From Undaria pinnatifida (Eukaryota; Sar; Phaeophyceae; Laminariales; Alariaceae), in contig JABAKD010000006.1 in the NCBI GenBank assembly GCA_012845835.1, positions 5,386,318-5,450,317 of the forward strand: a stretch of 64,000 nucleotides of DNA. Direction: 5' to 3'. Below, one piece after another: positions 43,401 through 54,850 of this stretch (positions within the stretch are counted from its first letter, which is position 1; the number at the start of each line of letters is the position of its first letter). Below the pieces are notes generated by a model that was not told the DNA's origin, ran no database searches, and saw only the letters and a list, made by a program, of their open reading frames with translations. The position numbers were made by a program, and so were the translations under genes.

Positions 43401-44170
43401 AAAAACAAAAACAAAAACAAAAAACAAAAACAAAATAAGAAAACAAATAAAAACAAAGATAAAAATAAAACAAAAAATGAAACAAACAAAACGAAGGGGA
43501 AATCGAAGAAACAACCCAACCGGAAAGGAGAGCCAAAGCTCGGAAAAGAAACATAATAAAATGAAATAAAATAAAGTAAAGTAAAACCAAAATAAAATAA
43601 TCCGAATACGAGCCAAAAACCTGGACACGCAAGGAGGGAACAAAGGGGAAAAAAATACCCCAGAAAAAGACGAAAAGTGCTATGTACCTACTAGTCGGCC
43701 TGGTACCTTGCTACCCTGTCTGCCATCTCCTTCCTGCCTTCGTCCACCGCGGTCTCCCTTCTATTCCTCCTGTTGCCCCCCCTGCCCCCATTCCCTTGGA
43801 CGGCTTTCCTTCTACTCCTCCTGTTTCCCCCCCTCCCCCCTTTGTGTTCTTCTCATTAAACCAAAATACCTTGTAAAAGAGAGAAACAACGAAAGAAACC
43901 AAGACAAAATAAATAAATAAATAAATAAAAAGGGGAGCCAAAGCACGGGAGATAGAAACATACCCCGAGCATGAGCCAAAATGGACATGCAAGGGGGAAA
44001 GAAAGGGAAAAAATACCCCGGAAAAAAGAAACAAGTAAAAGAAGGAAGACTGGGAGGGCCAAATAAAACAGGCTCGTCACCTACCCACCATGCAAGACTC
44101 CCTTCATTAGGATAAGAAGGGGAAAGAAAAAAGAAAAAAAAAAAAAAAAAGAAAAAAAAAAATTCACGGA
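43395..44170. repeat. A-rich tandem region
   Basis: (AAAAAC)n at 43396-43435, AAAT runs (43905-43932), and long A tracts (44122-44162). The top strand is strongly purine-rich. Blocks with GAGCCAAAGC, ACATGCAAGG and AAATACCCC recur around 43510-43665 and 43930-44020. Confidence 0.8.
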
Positions 44171-44360
44171 AAAATCAAAGTACCAAGACATCACATTCCG
44201 AGCAGCCGCAGCAGTTGGCGGTACGAGTGGCATAGATAGAAAGGTTCCACCTACTAGTCGGCCTGGTACCTTGCTACCCTGTCTGCGGTCTCCTTCCTAC
44301 TTTCATCTACCGCGGTTTCCCTTCTACTCCTCCTGTCCCCCCCCCTGCCCCCATACCCTT
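43688..44360. repeat. Direct duplication about 565 bp apart
   Basis: 43688-43800 and 44252-44360 share CTACTAGTCGGCCTGGTACC, TTGCTACCCTGTCTGC and a C-rich end. A short third piece is at 43799-43845. Confidence 0.75.
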
Positions 44361-44409
44361 GTGCGGTGTAGCAGTAGAAGAACTCGTCTTTCCTCAATAA
44401 TAGGAGAGG

Positions 44410-45565
44410 GATCGACACGGACACCACTTGTTACCTTGCTGGATGTAGATATACATTAATTACACACGTGCAAAATATCAGTTTAACGTGAAGAATACAC
44501 ACCGAAAGTTTTGTATTACGAACCAGATATTTAATATAATATTGCTCCGATATAAATCGAATATCCTTCCGTAAAGCAGGGAAATATGTCTCCTACGACT
44601 CGCTGCCAACCATTTCCTCATTTCCCTTCCCCACATACATGTTTCATTTTATGATAGTTACCCGTATGAGCTAACCTGTATTATTACATATATATATTCT
44701 ATCTTACACCGCATCACACAATCCAAGGGCCAACGCCCGAATGGGCAGTAGTAGGTTGGACCGTAACTGGACCACAAGCTCGGCGTCAGGCTGTTTCCTC
44801 GTGGCCGGGGGTTTTGTTAGTGCGTGAGTTTGCGCAAAAGTCCCACACTACCCGGAATGATGCCGTTCCGGGTGGCTGTCTTCAGCGCACCTGATCCCCA
44901 GGTGTCAAGTCGGGTCGACATACTCACTCTCACGCATCCGTATACAACAGCAGCTCGCGCCGCTGGAGTAGTAACGGGTATCGGTAGGGATATAACTCGC
45001 GCTGTCGCTACTAACGTACGGGAACTGAAGGACACGCCAGCAAACCAGCTGGATTGCGAATGAATGAAATAATTGCGTTAAATTGACACGACGTGTGTGT
45101 ATGAAAATATCTTCAAGCGCGGTGAGCTTAAGCTGTATTTTTCCCCTTCCGCCGGTGGATAAAAAAAAGGTCCCATCACGATGTTCCCATTCCTCCCAGG
45201 TCATTGACCGCAGCCCTCCGGCTTCTTTCTCCTTTCCCCTAGCGGCCTGGCAGCCGGTCCCTCAGGGCTAGGTTATACCTGACAGTGCACTCGGCGCCAA
45301 ATCGTGACCTGGGTGGTCACAGAGATTATCAGGAAGAAGAGGCGTTCCATGATTGCCGCTTAATGACCGATCTGAACGCTGCCTACCCAAACAAGGCTAT
45401 TTTAATACCTCTCCGAGCCGCCCAACAAAGCTTTCCACCGTGTTATATTTCGCTGTCTTTTCTTTCCCAGGCGTCCCGAGCTTTACTGTACGTAGTATGT
45501 CGTTGTTTTCCTTCGGAGGCGCCGAGGCGTCCAAAGCGTTACACCCCTTCCGTTTTGTTTGATTT
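44410..45565. other. No recognised feature
   Basis: Mixed DNA. Some short open frames are present, but none is recognised. GCGCCGAGGCGTCC-type GC-rich sequence lies near 45520. Confidence 0.35.
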
Positions 45566-45566
45566 T

Positions 45567-45652
45567 AACCCCTTTCGAGCCCCCAAACCCCTCCCTATAC
45601 AAAATCCAAGTGATTTTGTCCCCAAGAACGGGTTTCTAGTTGTAAAGGGGTT
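45567..45652. mobile_element. Tiny inverted-end element I, copy 2
   Basis: AACCCCTTT and AAAGGGGTT ends. The interior matches 32456-32540 with few differences. Confidence 0.7.
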
Positions 45653-45854
45653 AATTCCTATCATTAATCTCGGTTGGTTGGCTGCCTTTATTTGCTTCTT
45701 CTTACAACTGTAGGTTCCTGGTTTAACAATATCTAATATCATATCGGTAATGATATTTCTATGTAGTATGTACAAGTACCTTTTTTTTTTTCGCTCATCA
45801 TTTCTATTTTTTCTTCGCACATTTCATTCATCTTCTTCCCTCCCTATTAATAAG

Positions 45855-46025
45855 CGCAACACGGATCCGGGGTCACTAATCAAGACTCTTTCCCCCCCCT
45901 ACCCACTACGACGGCCGCGCCTTAATTTTTATCGCGGGAAAAGATTCCAGCTATTTCTTCCCTCGTCGACTCGTGTTGAACGGCTGTGCCTACCCACGCT
46001 GCTAGGCGCTCTCAGAAGTTGATTC
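45855..46025 (-). mobile_element. SINE B2 (reverse), body
   Basis: GGATCCGGGGTCACTAATC, AATTTTTATCGCGGGAAAAG, CTTCCCTCGTCGACTCGTG and CTACCCACGCTGCTAGGCG. A reverse B2 head (ACTAGACCACCGGGACGACC at about 46300-46321) follows after 260 bp of other DNA. Confidence 0.7.
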
Positions 46026-46426
46026 TTTTTTTTGTTTTCCGCGAAGTAAACTCAAAAGTCCGCCCCCCACGTGGTCCGATTCGAACCCCAGAATTAACTC
46101 TACTCGTCAAGATGTCAGGAGACGGTCAGTCAAGGGGAAAAATTCAGCGGTCAAGGGCGTCAAATCGAAGTGGGATCACTAAAACGTAGTAAGTTGGCGT
46201 CAGTCTAGGTAAACCATGGAGAAAGAGTGCCGTCTGTCAAGGGGTGGAAGTGTCGTCTCCTGACACATTTGCTACTAATAATGGCGTTCGAGGGTGACTA
46301 CTAGACCACCGGGACGACCGGCATTAATTATGGAGAAACAATAATTTAATTGAACAACCATTGTTGCACATGAAAAAAAAAGCAAATCGTTTACCAGGTA
46401 CGAATACTTGTAGTACACGTACAGGA

Positions 46427-46679
46427 CGCGTGCTACGATAGGGGCCGCACTTTTCGTCCGAAATGGTTTTGAATGACGGGGCTCCTTAACCCAAAATCGT
46501 CGGAAATACGACATTTTTTTTTTTTGCATGAGCCTCGTCGTGTACCTACCCAGGCCATGATGGGATTTTTCATCCGATATCAGTTTATTTCTCTCCAAAT
46601 CAGTTTTTTTGGCGGAAGCTCCTAAATTGAAAGGTCGTATTAGAAAAAAAAAAGTGGTGCACCTCTATCGTAGCACGTG
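46427..46679 (-). mobile_element. MITE-like family H, copy 4
   Basis: Ends CGCGTGCTACGATAGGGG and CCTCTATCGTAGCACGTG are inverted, and both flank AAAAGTGG-type sequence. The interior matches the other copies. Confidence 0.78.
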
Positions 46680-46865
46680 TCACAGATTATACAAGGTTCT
46701 GCATGGAGAGTCTCCATCGACGTACTACGTAAAATATGATCCAAAGATTATCTCGCAACGAACAACCGGCAGTTCATCCACAGCTTTTCATCCCGGCAAA
46801 AACACCCGTTTCTGAGTGAGAAAAGAACAGCCTTATGCAACCCACGGTGCTACCAGGGGTGTTCG
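46680..46865 (+). pseudogene. Possible LINE reverse-transcriptase C-terminal remnant
   Basis: The plus-strand frame has LYKVLHGESPS, then about 17 residues later RTTGSSSTAFHPGKNTRF, a stop, and then a frame with RKEQPYATHGA. Many LINE reverse transcriptases end with a YK.LHG..P segment followed by R.R.S, F.P...T and a Y.GA motif before the WN.LP region. The order fits, but the piece is short, has a stop and begins just after MITE H. This is a family-level guess from memory of the motif, not a database match. Confidence 0.3.
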
Positions 46866-46929
46866 TTCAAGTACTCGACCTCTTCCGGCAACTTCATGGC
46901 TGCAAAAGACCCGTCTCTTTCTCTCCGTA

Positions 46930-47190
46930 CAATATTTGCTTCCGCTCTCCGGTCCTCAGCTCCCGGGGAGGAACCGCCTCGGGTTTCCGCCCCGACTTCG
47001 AGCCGCCAAGGCTCCATGCACGCAGCGCCCGCGGTGGCGCGGCCGCCGGCCTCCCTGCCCGGGGGGGGCACCGGTCGAGCCCGCGGCGGTCTAGCCCCGC
47101 GTTACCCGACTCCGGCGGATATCCGACTTTTCGTACCGGGCTCCAGGGTAGGAAAGTATCTGGCGAGCCCCCGGTTGCTCAGACGCCAAG
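46930..47190. other. GC-rich island
   Basis: Markedly more G+C and CpG than its surroundings (for example GGTGGCGCGGCCGCCGG). Long frames run through it on both strands. It could be a fragment of a different base composition or a promoter-like CpG-rich piece. Confidence 0.35.
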
Positions 47191-47664
47191 GGCTAAGGTA
47201 GGTAGGTGGTATATAATGCTACGTCGCCGGGCTTGCAAAACAGGCCTGAGGGGGGGGCTTATACCCCATACAAAAGAGGGAAAAATAACAAAATTATCAA
47301 CACACAGTTTAAAAGATGCGTACTGCCGCAGACTCGGGATATGATGTGCCCAAACAAAACAAAACAAATCAGGGCTATGAACGCACACGCTTACGAAAGA
47401 GCGAACGCGAAAACAAACCCCAACTATCTATTCTACGTACCATAAAAAGCAGACACTGAACACTAGAAAATGTACGAAAAGTTTGCGTTACTGGATAAGG
47501 TTTATCCCGGCCGAAAGGCTACGCCCGGGCTTCCCTACGCTAGCTACCTATGGCTATTGGAGGGCACAAAAAATGACGATGATGGGCCAGACCCAAACTT
47601 TTATTTCTTGGGCAGGACCCCTGCCCCCCACCCCGCTTTCCCTCGTCCCCCCCCATCCATGCGC

Positions 47665-47725
47665 TCACCATCTATCCCCTCCCCCCCCCCCCCGCCCCCC
47701 CTTCCACCCCCCCCCCCCCCCTTCG
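47665..47725. repeat. Poly(C) tract
   Basis: Several C runs of 7-14 bases. Confidence 0.9.
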
Positions 47726-48189
47726 CCGACGCTGCCTCGCCGACATTGTGTAGCATGAGAAAACGCCCTGACTTTTCGCAGAGCGGGCGTTGACGTGGCT
47801 TTTACCGATGCGCAGAGATGCCTTAGCATATCGAAAACAACAGGTCCTGGACTATTGTAGGTGCATCTGTACGGGTGTTCGACACGGTTATGCCAAATAT
47901 GTTGCTGTGTGTGTTTATCCGGATTTGAGTACGTTGTTACGCAGGCAAGCTTCGGGCCGTCAGAGGCCTTAAATGTCGAAAAAATGCTTCTATCGCAGCA
48001 CCGGTAAGTCGAACCAGCCCGCGCCGCTGGTGCAGGGAATGCGTCCGAAGTGCCTGGTAAGCTGAATACACGATTCGCGTGCGGCATGATAATACCCGTC
48101 CGGCTTCGCTGATGTACGGCTTGCTTCAGCCATGATCTTCAGGTTGTATCATACCCTTTTTGGTTTGTTTGTTTTTGCTGCGGTATTCT

Positions 48190-48290
48190 TCCACTCCAAA
48201 GTGACCTGAGACTGTCCTGTGACCACGGACTCGACTGTGACGATGAGTTAATGTGAGAACCACTACCAAAAACAAAAACAACGTCCTTCC
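48190..48290 (+). mobile_element. Repeat D, copy 2
   Basis: GACTGTCCTGTGACCACGGA, GAGTTAATGTGAGAAC and an AAAAAC tail. Confidence 0.6.
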
Positions 48291-48382
48291 TGGACGCTGG
48301 ACAAGCTTGCGTTCGTCGCTTTTTTGGTCGCTTTACAAGGGCCCCAAAAGGGTGACGAGTCTGGCATTAGTTGCAGATGCAC

Positions 48383-49265
48383 GCGACTTCCATCGAGGGG
48401 GCGTGTTGATATGCAATAAAGGTCCAACGATGTGCGCTACGGTGCTTTTCCCCTGGTGGTAATATTCAAGACTGGATGGAGGCACGATTTTTTCTGGGAT
48501 TTTCGCGCTCAGAAAGTACGGAGCGGTGTGTGCTACTGTAATGTGCGCGACTTCCATTGAGGGGAAGTGTTATTAAATGCCTGTAGGCAACAGTAGTTTG
48601 TTGTCGTGATTAATGTGTGGTAGCGGCTGCAGTAAATCACCCAATGCCGAATCAATGCTCAGCATAAACCTAGCACTATTGAAATAGGAGCGTAATATGC
48701 GGCTTTTGGCGGCTGCTCCGCGTACGACATGAGGCGTACCTGTTCGGTATTCCGCAAGTATTAACAAAAAGCACAAGCGAGTCGTATACAATACCTGGTA
48801 TTTTTTACGCGATTTTCCTCGAGGAACCGTGTTAACAAAGTACAGGTGGGCGACAGCAAGCTTGTTGTCGTGATCAATGTTCTGCAGCGGCTGTAGCGCA
48901 GTAGCCAATATCTCGTCAATGCTCAGTAGCATGTACTGTTCAAGAAGGAGAGCGTAACATGGTACGGTATAGAGCGATCTCTGTACGTACAATATGCATC
49001 GTGAATACTCTGACCAATACAGTTATTCCTGTTCGGTTCCCGCGAGTAAAAACAAGCACAAGAACGTCGTATGCAAGCTTGCTTAAGCGACTTCCATCGA
49101 GGGGCCGTGTTAAGTACAGGTAGGCAACAGCGGCTCATTGTGGTGATCAATGTTTGTTCTGTAGCGGCTGCAGCGCAGCAGACAACATCTAGTCAATGTT
49201 CAGTAGCCCGTTACTATTGAAGCAGAAGCTTAACATACCGAATTACGTGATCTCTGCACGTACAA
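48383..49265. repeat. Tandem repeat, four diverged units (about 165-280 bp)
   Basis: GCGACTTCCATCGAGG-type starts at 48383, 48547, about 48809 and 49087, followed by GTGTTAA, TACAGGTAGGCAACAG, TTGTCGTGATCAATG, TAGCGGCTGCAG and TCAATGCTCAGTA. Reverse-strand frames follow the repeat. Confidence 0.75.
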
Positions 49266-49350
49266 TGTGCGGCGTGTAAAGATGAGTATCGACCCCTAAA
49301 TTTATCGAACTCACAGCTAACGTATTTTTAATGATTTTCATTAGTAGTCA
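49265..49350 (-). mobile_element. Family A-like terminal fragment, variant
   Basis: AAAGATGAGTATCGACCCC, ATCGAACTCACAGCTAACGT. It is closer to the sequence inside the 59.3-kb frame than to ordinary termini. Confidence 0.55.
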
Positions 49351-49583
49351 ATATGCGGCGTGACTTCTACGACCACTTCAGTGGTTCCTGTTCGTTCTTC
49401 TGCAAGTAAGTGTAAGCAATACGTAGAATAACGTTCTGTGCGAGAGTAGGGTGTGTCGGGATACCAAACTTGGTTGGGTGGACAATCATGTTATCATAGC
49501 ATTGAAAACGAAGTTGACAACCCAAGGCTAACCCAACCCACGAAAAATTAGGAACAAAATTTGGTCCAAAAAGACGCCTCTAG

Positions 49584-49851
49584 ACACATGGTACGGTAGA
49601 GGTGCACCAAATTTGTTCTGAGGCTCCTCATTTTAGAAGCTCAAGACTCGTCCTTCTTGACCCAAAAAAAACCGTTTTGGAGAAAAATGAAAGTGCTGAC
49701 CGGACGAACAGATTCCATGGCCTAGTTGTACAACGAGAATCATGCAAAAAAATAACCCATTTCCGACGATTTGGGTCAAGGAGCCCCCTCATTCAGAAAA
49801 CATTTCAGACGAAAGGTGATGTGATGCCTCTATCGTATATCGTAGCACGCG
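49584..49851 (+). mobile_element. MITE-like family H, copy 5
   Basis: Ends GGTACGGTAGAGGTGCACC and TATCGTATATCGTAGCACGC. The interior has ATTCCATGGCC, TTTCCGACGATTTGGGTCAA and GAGCCCCCTCATTCAGAAAA. Confidence 0.72.
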
Positions 49852-49854
49852 GCA

Positions 49855-49925
49855 TATTATAAACATTTAAATACACTCCAGCTGTGATATCGAATATTTT
49901 GTCGAAACTCATCTTTGCAAGCATA
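49855..49925 (+). mobile_element. Family A terminal fragment
   Basis: TTATAAACATTTAAATACAC, CTCCAGCTGTGATATCGA, TTTTGTCGAAACTCATCTTT; then unrelated DNA. Confidence 0.65.
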
Positions 49926-50684
49926 TATAGCAATAGTATGTGGTGAAATTATTATGGTCATCATGTCGTCAGCTGTGAGTTCGACAAATTAGGGTCGGTA
50001 CTCACCTTTGAAAACTGCGTCATACCGCTCGTTTTTCCAGATGAATTATCCTTTGAATGCATGTGACTCCTGTGGATGTTGTCGGGGTGAACTCAACAGT
50101 AATACCGGGGTAGTGTTACATACTTTCCTATCATCCAACCAAACTTGGTGCCCCGCAAACACCCTATCATTAGTAGTCTTACTCGGTGATCAGCACGCTG
50201 ACAATAAAACGGAGCAGCGAACTTGCCCACGAGCAAGTGTCGACCACAACGAGCAAGCATCAAGGGATATTGCTGTGGGTCGGTCAGTACAATGACCCGT
50301 ATCTGGGACGTACGGTACATCTATCTAGCCGTAGAGTGTATCTCGCTAAGTCGATCCGGGATGGCTACGCCCACCCAGAAGCAGCGACAGTAGCAGCAGC
50401 AGTAGTAGTAGTAGATAAGAGTAAGAAAAAAGGTCGTTCGCCACACAACGGTACATCGTGGTGACTGGAGTCGTTGTACCGTATAGGTTGGTTTGTTCGG
50501 TCTTGAGCTGACTTTATTTTCCCTCCTATACCGTAAATTGGCGTAAAAAATCCCAGGTATACCGGTTCATGATTTTTAGAATTTGGCCAACCAGACACCT
50601 TGAAGGTGTAGCTCACAAAGAACCTCAGCAAACTGAGAACTACCAATACAGTACATGAATAACCAGTATAAATTTTGTTTCGTT

Positions 50685-50745
50685 TTTTTCTCTTTTCTTT
50701 CCTTTCCTTTATCTTCTTTTCTTTTCTTTGTTTCTTTTTCTCCAA
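50685..50745. repeat. Polypyrimidine tract
   Basis: About 60 bases of T with scattered C on the top strand. Confidence 0.85.
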
Positions 50746-50984
50746 TTGACTTACGCCTGTCGTGCGTATGCGTAGTGATAAATACTCGTACGTGTAATAT
50801 ATACGTGGTAGTCTTCCTTGGGTGGCAATCGGAATATTTGGTTTCTCCAGGCGTGAGTAGTGAGACGTAAGCACCGGTCTGGACCTGGCACATCGTAGAC
50901 TGACTCCCGATTTCACTTTTAGATGTTTCTGGTGGAGGCATGAATTGCGTCAGCCGTGATATATGCGTGTACCACCTTGGGTTG

Positions 50985-51105
50985 TGTGTGTTTTCCCTGG
51001 GGTATTCCTCAGCTCCAGAGTGACTGGAGCCTGTCCTGTGACCACGGACTTGATTATGCGGGTTAATATGAGAACAATAACAACAACAACAACAACAACA
51101 ATAAA
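50985..51105 (+). mobile_element. Repeat D, copy 3 (fullest)
   Basis: GGAGCCTGTCCTGTGACCAC, GGACTTGATTATGCGGGTTA, ATATGAGAACAATAAC, then (AAC)n. The inverse of 54972-55035 over the last 60 bp. Confidence 0.68.
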
Positions 51106-51954
51106 TACCGCCACGCCCCAAGCCCCGGTATTTTTACTATGCCAAAATGATGGCGGGGTACTCTCGCAATCATGTTGGACTAAAACAAGGCGTCTTACCC
51201 AAGACAGATTTGCGTCGGTCTGTTTTTTTTTTGTTAATTTTCATGCCGGTGGGCAAATTCATTATGCGTACGATAATCTTTGTTTCCGCTGGAAAAGCAC
51301 GGGAGCTACGACAACAACCTCAACACGTACAAGAACAGCAGCAGCAGCACCGTCAACTCAATAGCCCCGGGCCGGGCCGGTCAGGCTCTCTCAACTCTTA
51401 CTCATGGTGGCGCAATCAGTATTGGCGCTATTTCAATACTGGCGCAATGTTCGCCGACAGGATGTACGGCCATTGCTGTAGTAGCAACCCTAAGCTCCGC
51501 CGATATAGTTTCTTAAGACAGACCGTACGGAAGTCGTCGCATCAACACCCCCCCGCCCTCGTTCCTTTGTGAGCGTCTTATCTCAGCCCTTCAATCTGCA
51601 AGCCCCACCCACGTGTCCAATCCCAACTTTCCATATTCGCAGTCCCGTCTGTCAGGAGACTTTTCTACAAGCCATAACGCCGCAACGGGGAAGAGTGGAT
51701 GCCACAACACTCGCCCACCCTGCAGGACCGTATACGCAGGTACATAAAACCTCACGCGATAACTAAACGTCCCGTCTCAGGCCCTCCACGTACGCGTCCC
51801 GTCTACCGTTCTCTTCCACCTCAATCATCCCATCTGCGCACCCCCTTACTATGCGCGTCCACTTTCAGGCTTCAATCTTGCATAGCCTATCGCCTGGCCA
51901 CCAAGTCTAGACAAACCCTCCCCCTCGGTCGGGGTGCATGAAGCTCGTCGTTTA

Positions 51955-52082
51955 GCGCGATCCCCCGCCCCCTCCCCCCCGCGCCCCCCTCCCTCTCCTC
52001 CCCCCCGTCTTCCCCCTTTTTCCATCTCCCTCACCCTTCTCCCCCTCCGGAGCCCTCCGGAGCCCTTCGGAGCCCTCCGGAG
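51955..52082. repeat. C-rich tract and four CCCTCCGGAG units
   Basis: C/T-rich DNA with no repeat order until 52043, then four 10-bp units (52043-52082), one with a T change. Each contains the palindrome CTCCGGAG. Confidence 0.85.
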
Positions 52083-52229
52083 ATAAAATCAACTCATTCG
52101 ATGCAGTCACCCACATGCAATAAAGTACGCACAAGGTGCGGAAGCCCGCCTCACAGACGGTTCTCAGTAGGATGGAGCTCACCCTCCATGCGACTCGCCG
52201 AGCACCTCAGGGCGCTCCAGCCTTGGTGT

Positions 52230-52560
52230 AAGTAATGCTTGCCTGGTCGGAGAAAACCCGACGCGCTCCGTCCCGGCAGTGTAGGCATTCGAGGGTCTAT
52301 GGCCATACAGGCTACGGCTAAGCATGATAACGAGTGCACCCTCCCCCGCCTCCCAAAACGGCCAAATGGCTACGGCAAGCAGAAACGAGTACGACATCCC
52401 CCCCCTTCTCGAAAGGGATGCGTGGTCAATGGTCAAATGACTAAGGTAAGCAACAAATGAGTACGCCCCTCCCTCCGTGGTCGGCGAAAACCCGACGTGC
52501 TCCGTCCTGGTATTATAAGGATGCGAGGATCTATGGTCATACGACCACCGCTATGCATGA
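52230..52560. repeat. Two diverged units with repeat N (reverse) between them
   Basis: GGTCGGAGAAAACCCGACGC...GGGTCTATGGCCATAC (52237) and GGTCGGCGAAAACCCGACGT...GGATCTATGGTCATAC (52480) are about 243 bp apart. 52390-52475 is repeat N in reverse. Confidence 0.68.
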
Positions 52561-52864
52561 AATAAGCCCCCCCGCTCCCCTCCCTCTCTCTCAGTCGGTG
52601 AGCATGAAACTAGTTGCAGTGGGGAAGACCCCCTTCTTAGAGGCTGCCGCAGCATCTGCTGCTGCTGCCGCTGCACGGTTAGCATGCGCTTGCTCCGAAG
52701 TAACCTTCGAGATCTGCAGGGTGCGATGATCGCCGTGGAGAGGCGCGGGGAGGAGACGGAGCAGGGGTGGGGCGGAGCAGGCGGGCGCGTGACTATCGGG
52801 GTGGTATTTTTCGCGAACTTGTTTTCGACCTGACGAGGCTCATAACCTATCAAGTCACCCAGTA

Positions 52865-53045
52865 ACGTTGGAGCACCATTGGAGTGTTACGGTCTTATTC
52901 GTTACATGCCCAAGTGTAGTGAGTTGGAGTACTACTAGAGTTTACATTCTGATTCGTTACATGCCCAAGTTCGGTGAGTTGGAGTACCATTTCAGTCTTA
53001 CGGTCCCATTCGTTCCATGCTCAAGCGTGGTGGGCTTAAGCTATA
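52865..53045. repeat. About 56-bp tandem repeat, three units
   Basis: CGTTACATGCCCAAGT at 52900 and 52955, CGTTCCATGCTCAAGC at 53011, each followed by GTGAGTTGGAGTAC-type sequence. Confidence 0.8.
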
Positions 53046-53609
53046 GTTTCACCCATATGCCAGAGAAAAAAAAAAAGCAAAAAAAAACAGCCCCTTGAAT
53101 AGGCCATGGGATAGTTAATCGGTTTGAACTTTCACATTCCTTCCAAGAATTTTACTAAAATACGTGAAAATTGAAAACCAAACACGAAACATACTCCAAA
53201 TAAAAATATGCTCGACCCAAAAATTACTAAATAATGACATATATGACCTGAATGCCACAGTCTCTGGGCGAGGCGTGGAGCTACTCGAGAGAGGGGCATC
53301 ACAAAATCAGACGTGCGCCTCCACCGTAGAGTAAGCCGGAAGTATGAGGGATGGGGCGCGGGGCCGGGATCGCGGCAATCGCAGCCTGCAGCTGAGGTAT
53401 CATAATAGCTTACCGGCAATAAACCGAACTCAGCTTCTGATATAACCCATCCGATTTGTTACAACGTAACCGTCTCGTATCCGGGGATAGGTACTTGTCA
53501 TACCCGGGGTTTCAACACATAAAATAAATGGGTTAACACTCTATAAACAAATACAAAAATAGTAAAAAAAGAAAGAATGGTTAAGATAAAATAGTAACCA
53601 GTATATGAA

Positions 53610-53652
53610 ACAAATATATTTTATAAAAAATGAAAATACCCTCCAGCTTATA
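53610..53652 (+). mobile_element. Family A terminal fragment, about 40 bp
   Basis: TTTTATAAAAAATGAAAATA then CCCTCCAGCTTATA. It stops at the first 40 bp of the terminus. Confidence 0.5.
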
Positions 53653-53664
53653 TATATGGCCTTC

Positions 53665-54545
53665 TTTTTGGGGGGATTCGGTCAGGAGTTTTTTTTCGTC
53701 TCGGTCTCAGTATGCGATTCTCGGAACTGGAATTCTCAGTCAAATAACTTCGTTCGAGCGCCGTTTTCGTGGGGCGGCTCCAACGCCCCTGGCCCTGCCG
53801 TATCCGTTCCGCACCTCGACGTGAACGCGGATAGACGCTGAGCGAGACAAGCAAGAAGTGCGCTTTTTTCTGTATGTTATGGGCGGTATACGCCCGAGCT
53901 ATTCTTGGATCTTGGCATGACGAAAAAATCAAAGGACAGCATTTCCAAATTGGAATCTAAATTTCTTCCCGACGTCGCTTTTTTCATGACCGCCTCGAAG
54001 CGATTGCCCTATCGTAGCTACTACCACTGCTGCTGTGTGTCGTTGCCTTTCGGCTCAGTGCGTATAGTGATATGTAACCAACGAAGGATGCGTAGTGAGT
54101 ACGATTCTCACCGACATCATATTTGGTATTCAGGAGCGTGCGCGCTGAGACATTATTAATGGTTATGATAGCTGTTAGTGTTCTCCTGAGTACTACTAAC
54201 TGTAGTACGTGGAGAGGGGATAGCTCCGGAGATCCGTCTCACTAAGTCGGTGAGAATTAAGTAACCAACTCGAAAATATATTTGGTGTTTTTTTAGCATT
54301 ACCCATTGAGTTGCTGAGTCAAGTGACAGTGGTAGTGCTATGTGTCGTGAGTTCGATTCTCACCGACCTCATATTTGTCTTTTCCAAGCGTGCGCGCTGA
54401 CGACATTATGAATGGTTATTTTGGTAGTTTAACATATGTAGCACTACCCAATTTGAGCTACTGAGTCAAGCTCAGTGGGCAGTGCTATAGGATTTCTCGG
54501 TCAAGTCACTTTGTTCGAAGGACGCTGCCCAACGCCTTCCTTATC
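53665..54545 (+). mobile_element. Element E (tRNA-arm-bearing repeat)
   Basis: The inverse of 38510-39394 plus the 41191-41310 end. It holds TATGCGATTCTCGG, ACGTGAACGCGGATAGACGC, GTTGCCTTTCGGCTCAGTG (A-box-like), GTGAG-TACGATT-CTCAC at 54095-54111 and GTGAG-TTCGATT-CTCAC at 54347-54363. The last two are perfect T-arm hairpins 252 bp apart. A third block, GAGCTACTGAGTCAAGCTCA with GGGCAGTGCTATAGG, follows near 54450-54500. This suggests a SINE built from several tRNA-like modules. Confidence 0.78.
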
Positions 54546-54850
54546 CGTCCCCTATACCTGGTCGTGAACGCGTACTACGTACGGGAGGAAATAAACACAT
54601 TCGAGAATCGCGAGGACGATTTTGGCTTTTGGATCCCCGGGCAATTCCTTGTCCGAGAACGGGTCAACGCGTGGCGTACTAATCGATGACACGGCAGCAA
54701 TCTATAGTATAAATAGTAGTGATAGGTATCTTCTTGACAACATGTCGTGTGCGCAAGCAATCGATGATACAGCAGTCAATTATCTGTAATAATAGTCGAC
54801 GATATATACCTGTTACGCTGTTTTCAAATTCCGAGCTTCAAGAGCAGCAG

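Noticed and set aside
46816-47344. GC-rich gene of up to 169 residues
   Set aside because: Overlapping open frames on both strands are expected in high-GC DNA; compositions are biased (Arg/Pro/Gly) and no domain is recognised.
48383-49265. CRISPR array
   Set aside because: Units are 160-280 bp, diverged along their full length, with no short constant repeats alternating with unique spacers. The same reasoning excludes the 25-, 45-58-, 56- and 70-bp arrays.
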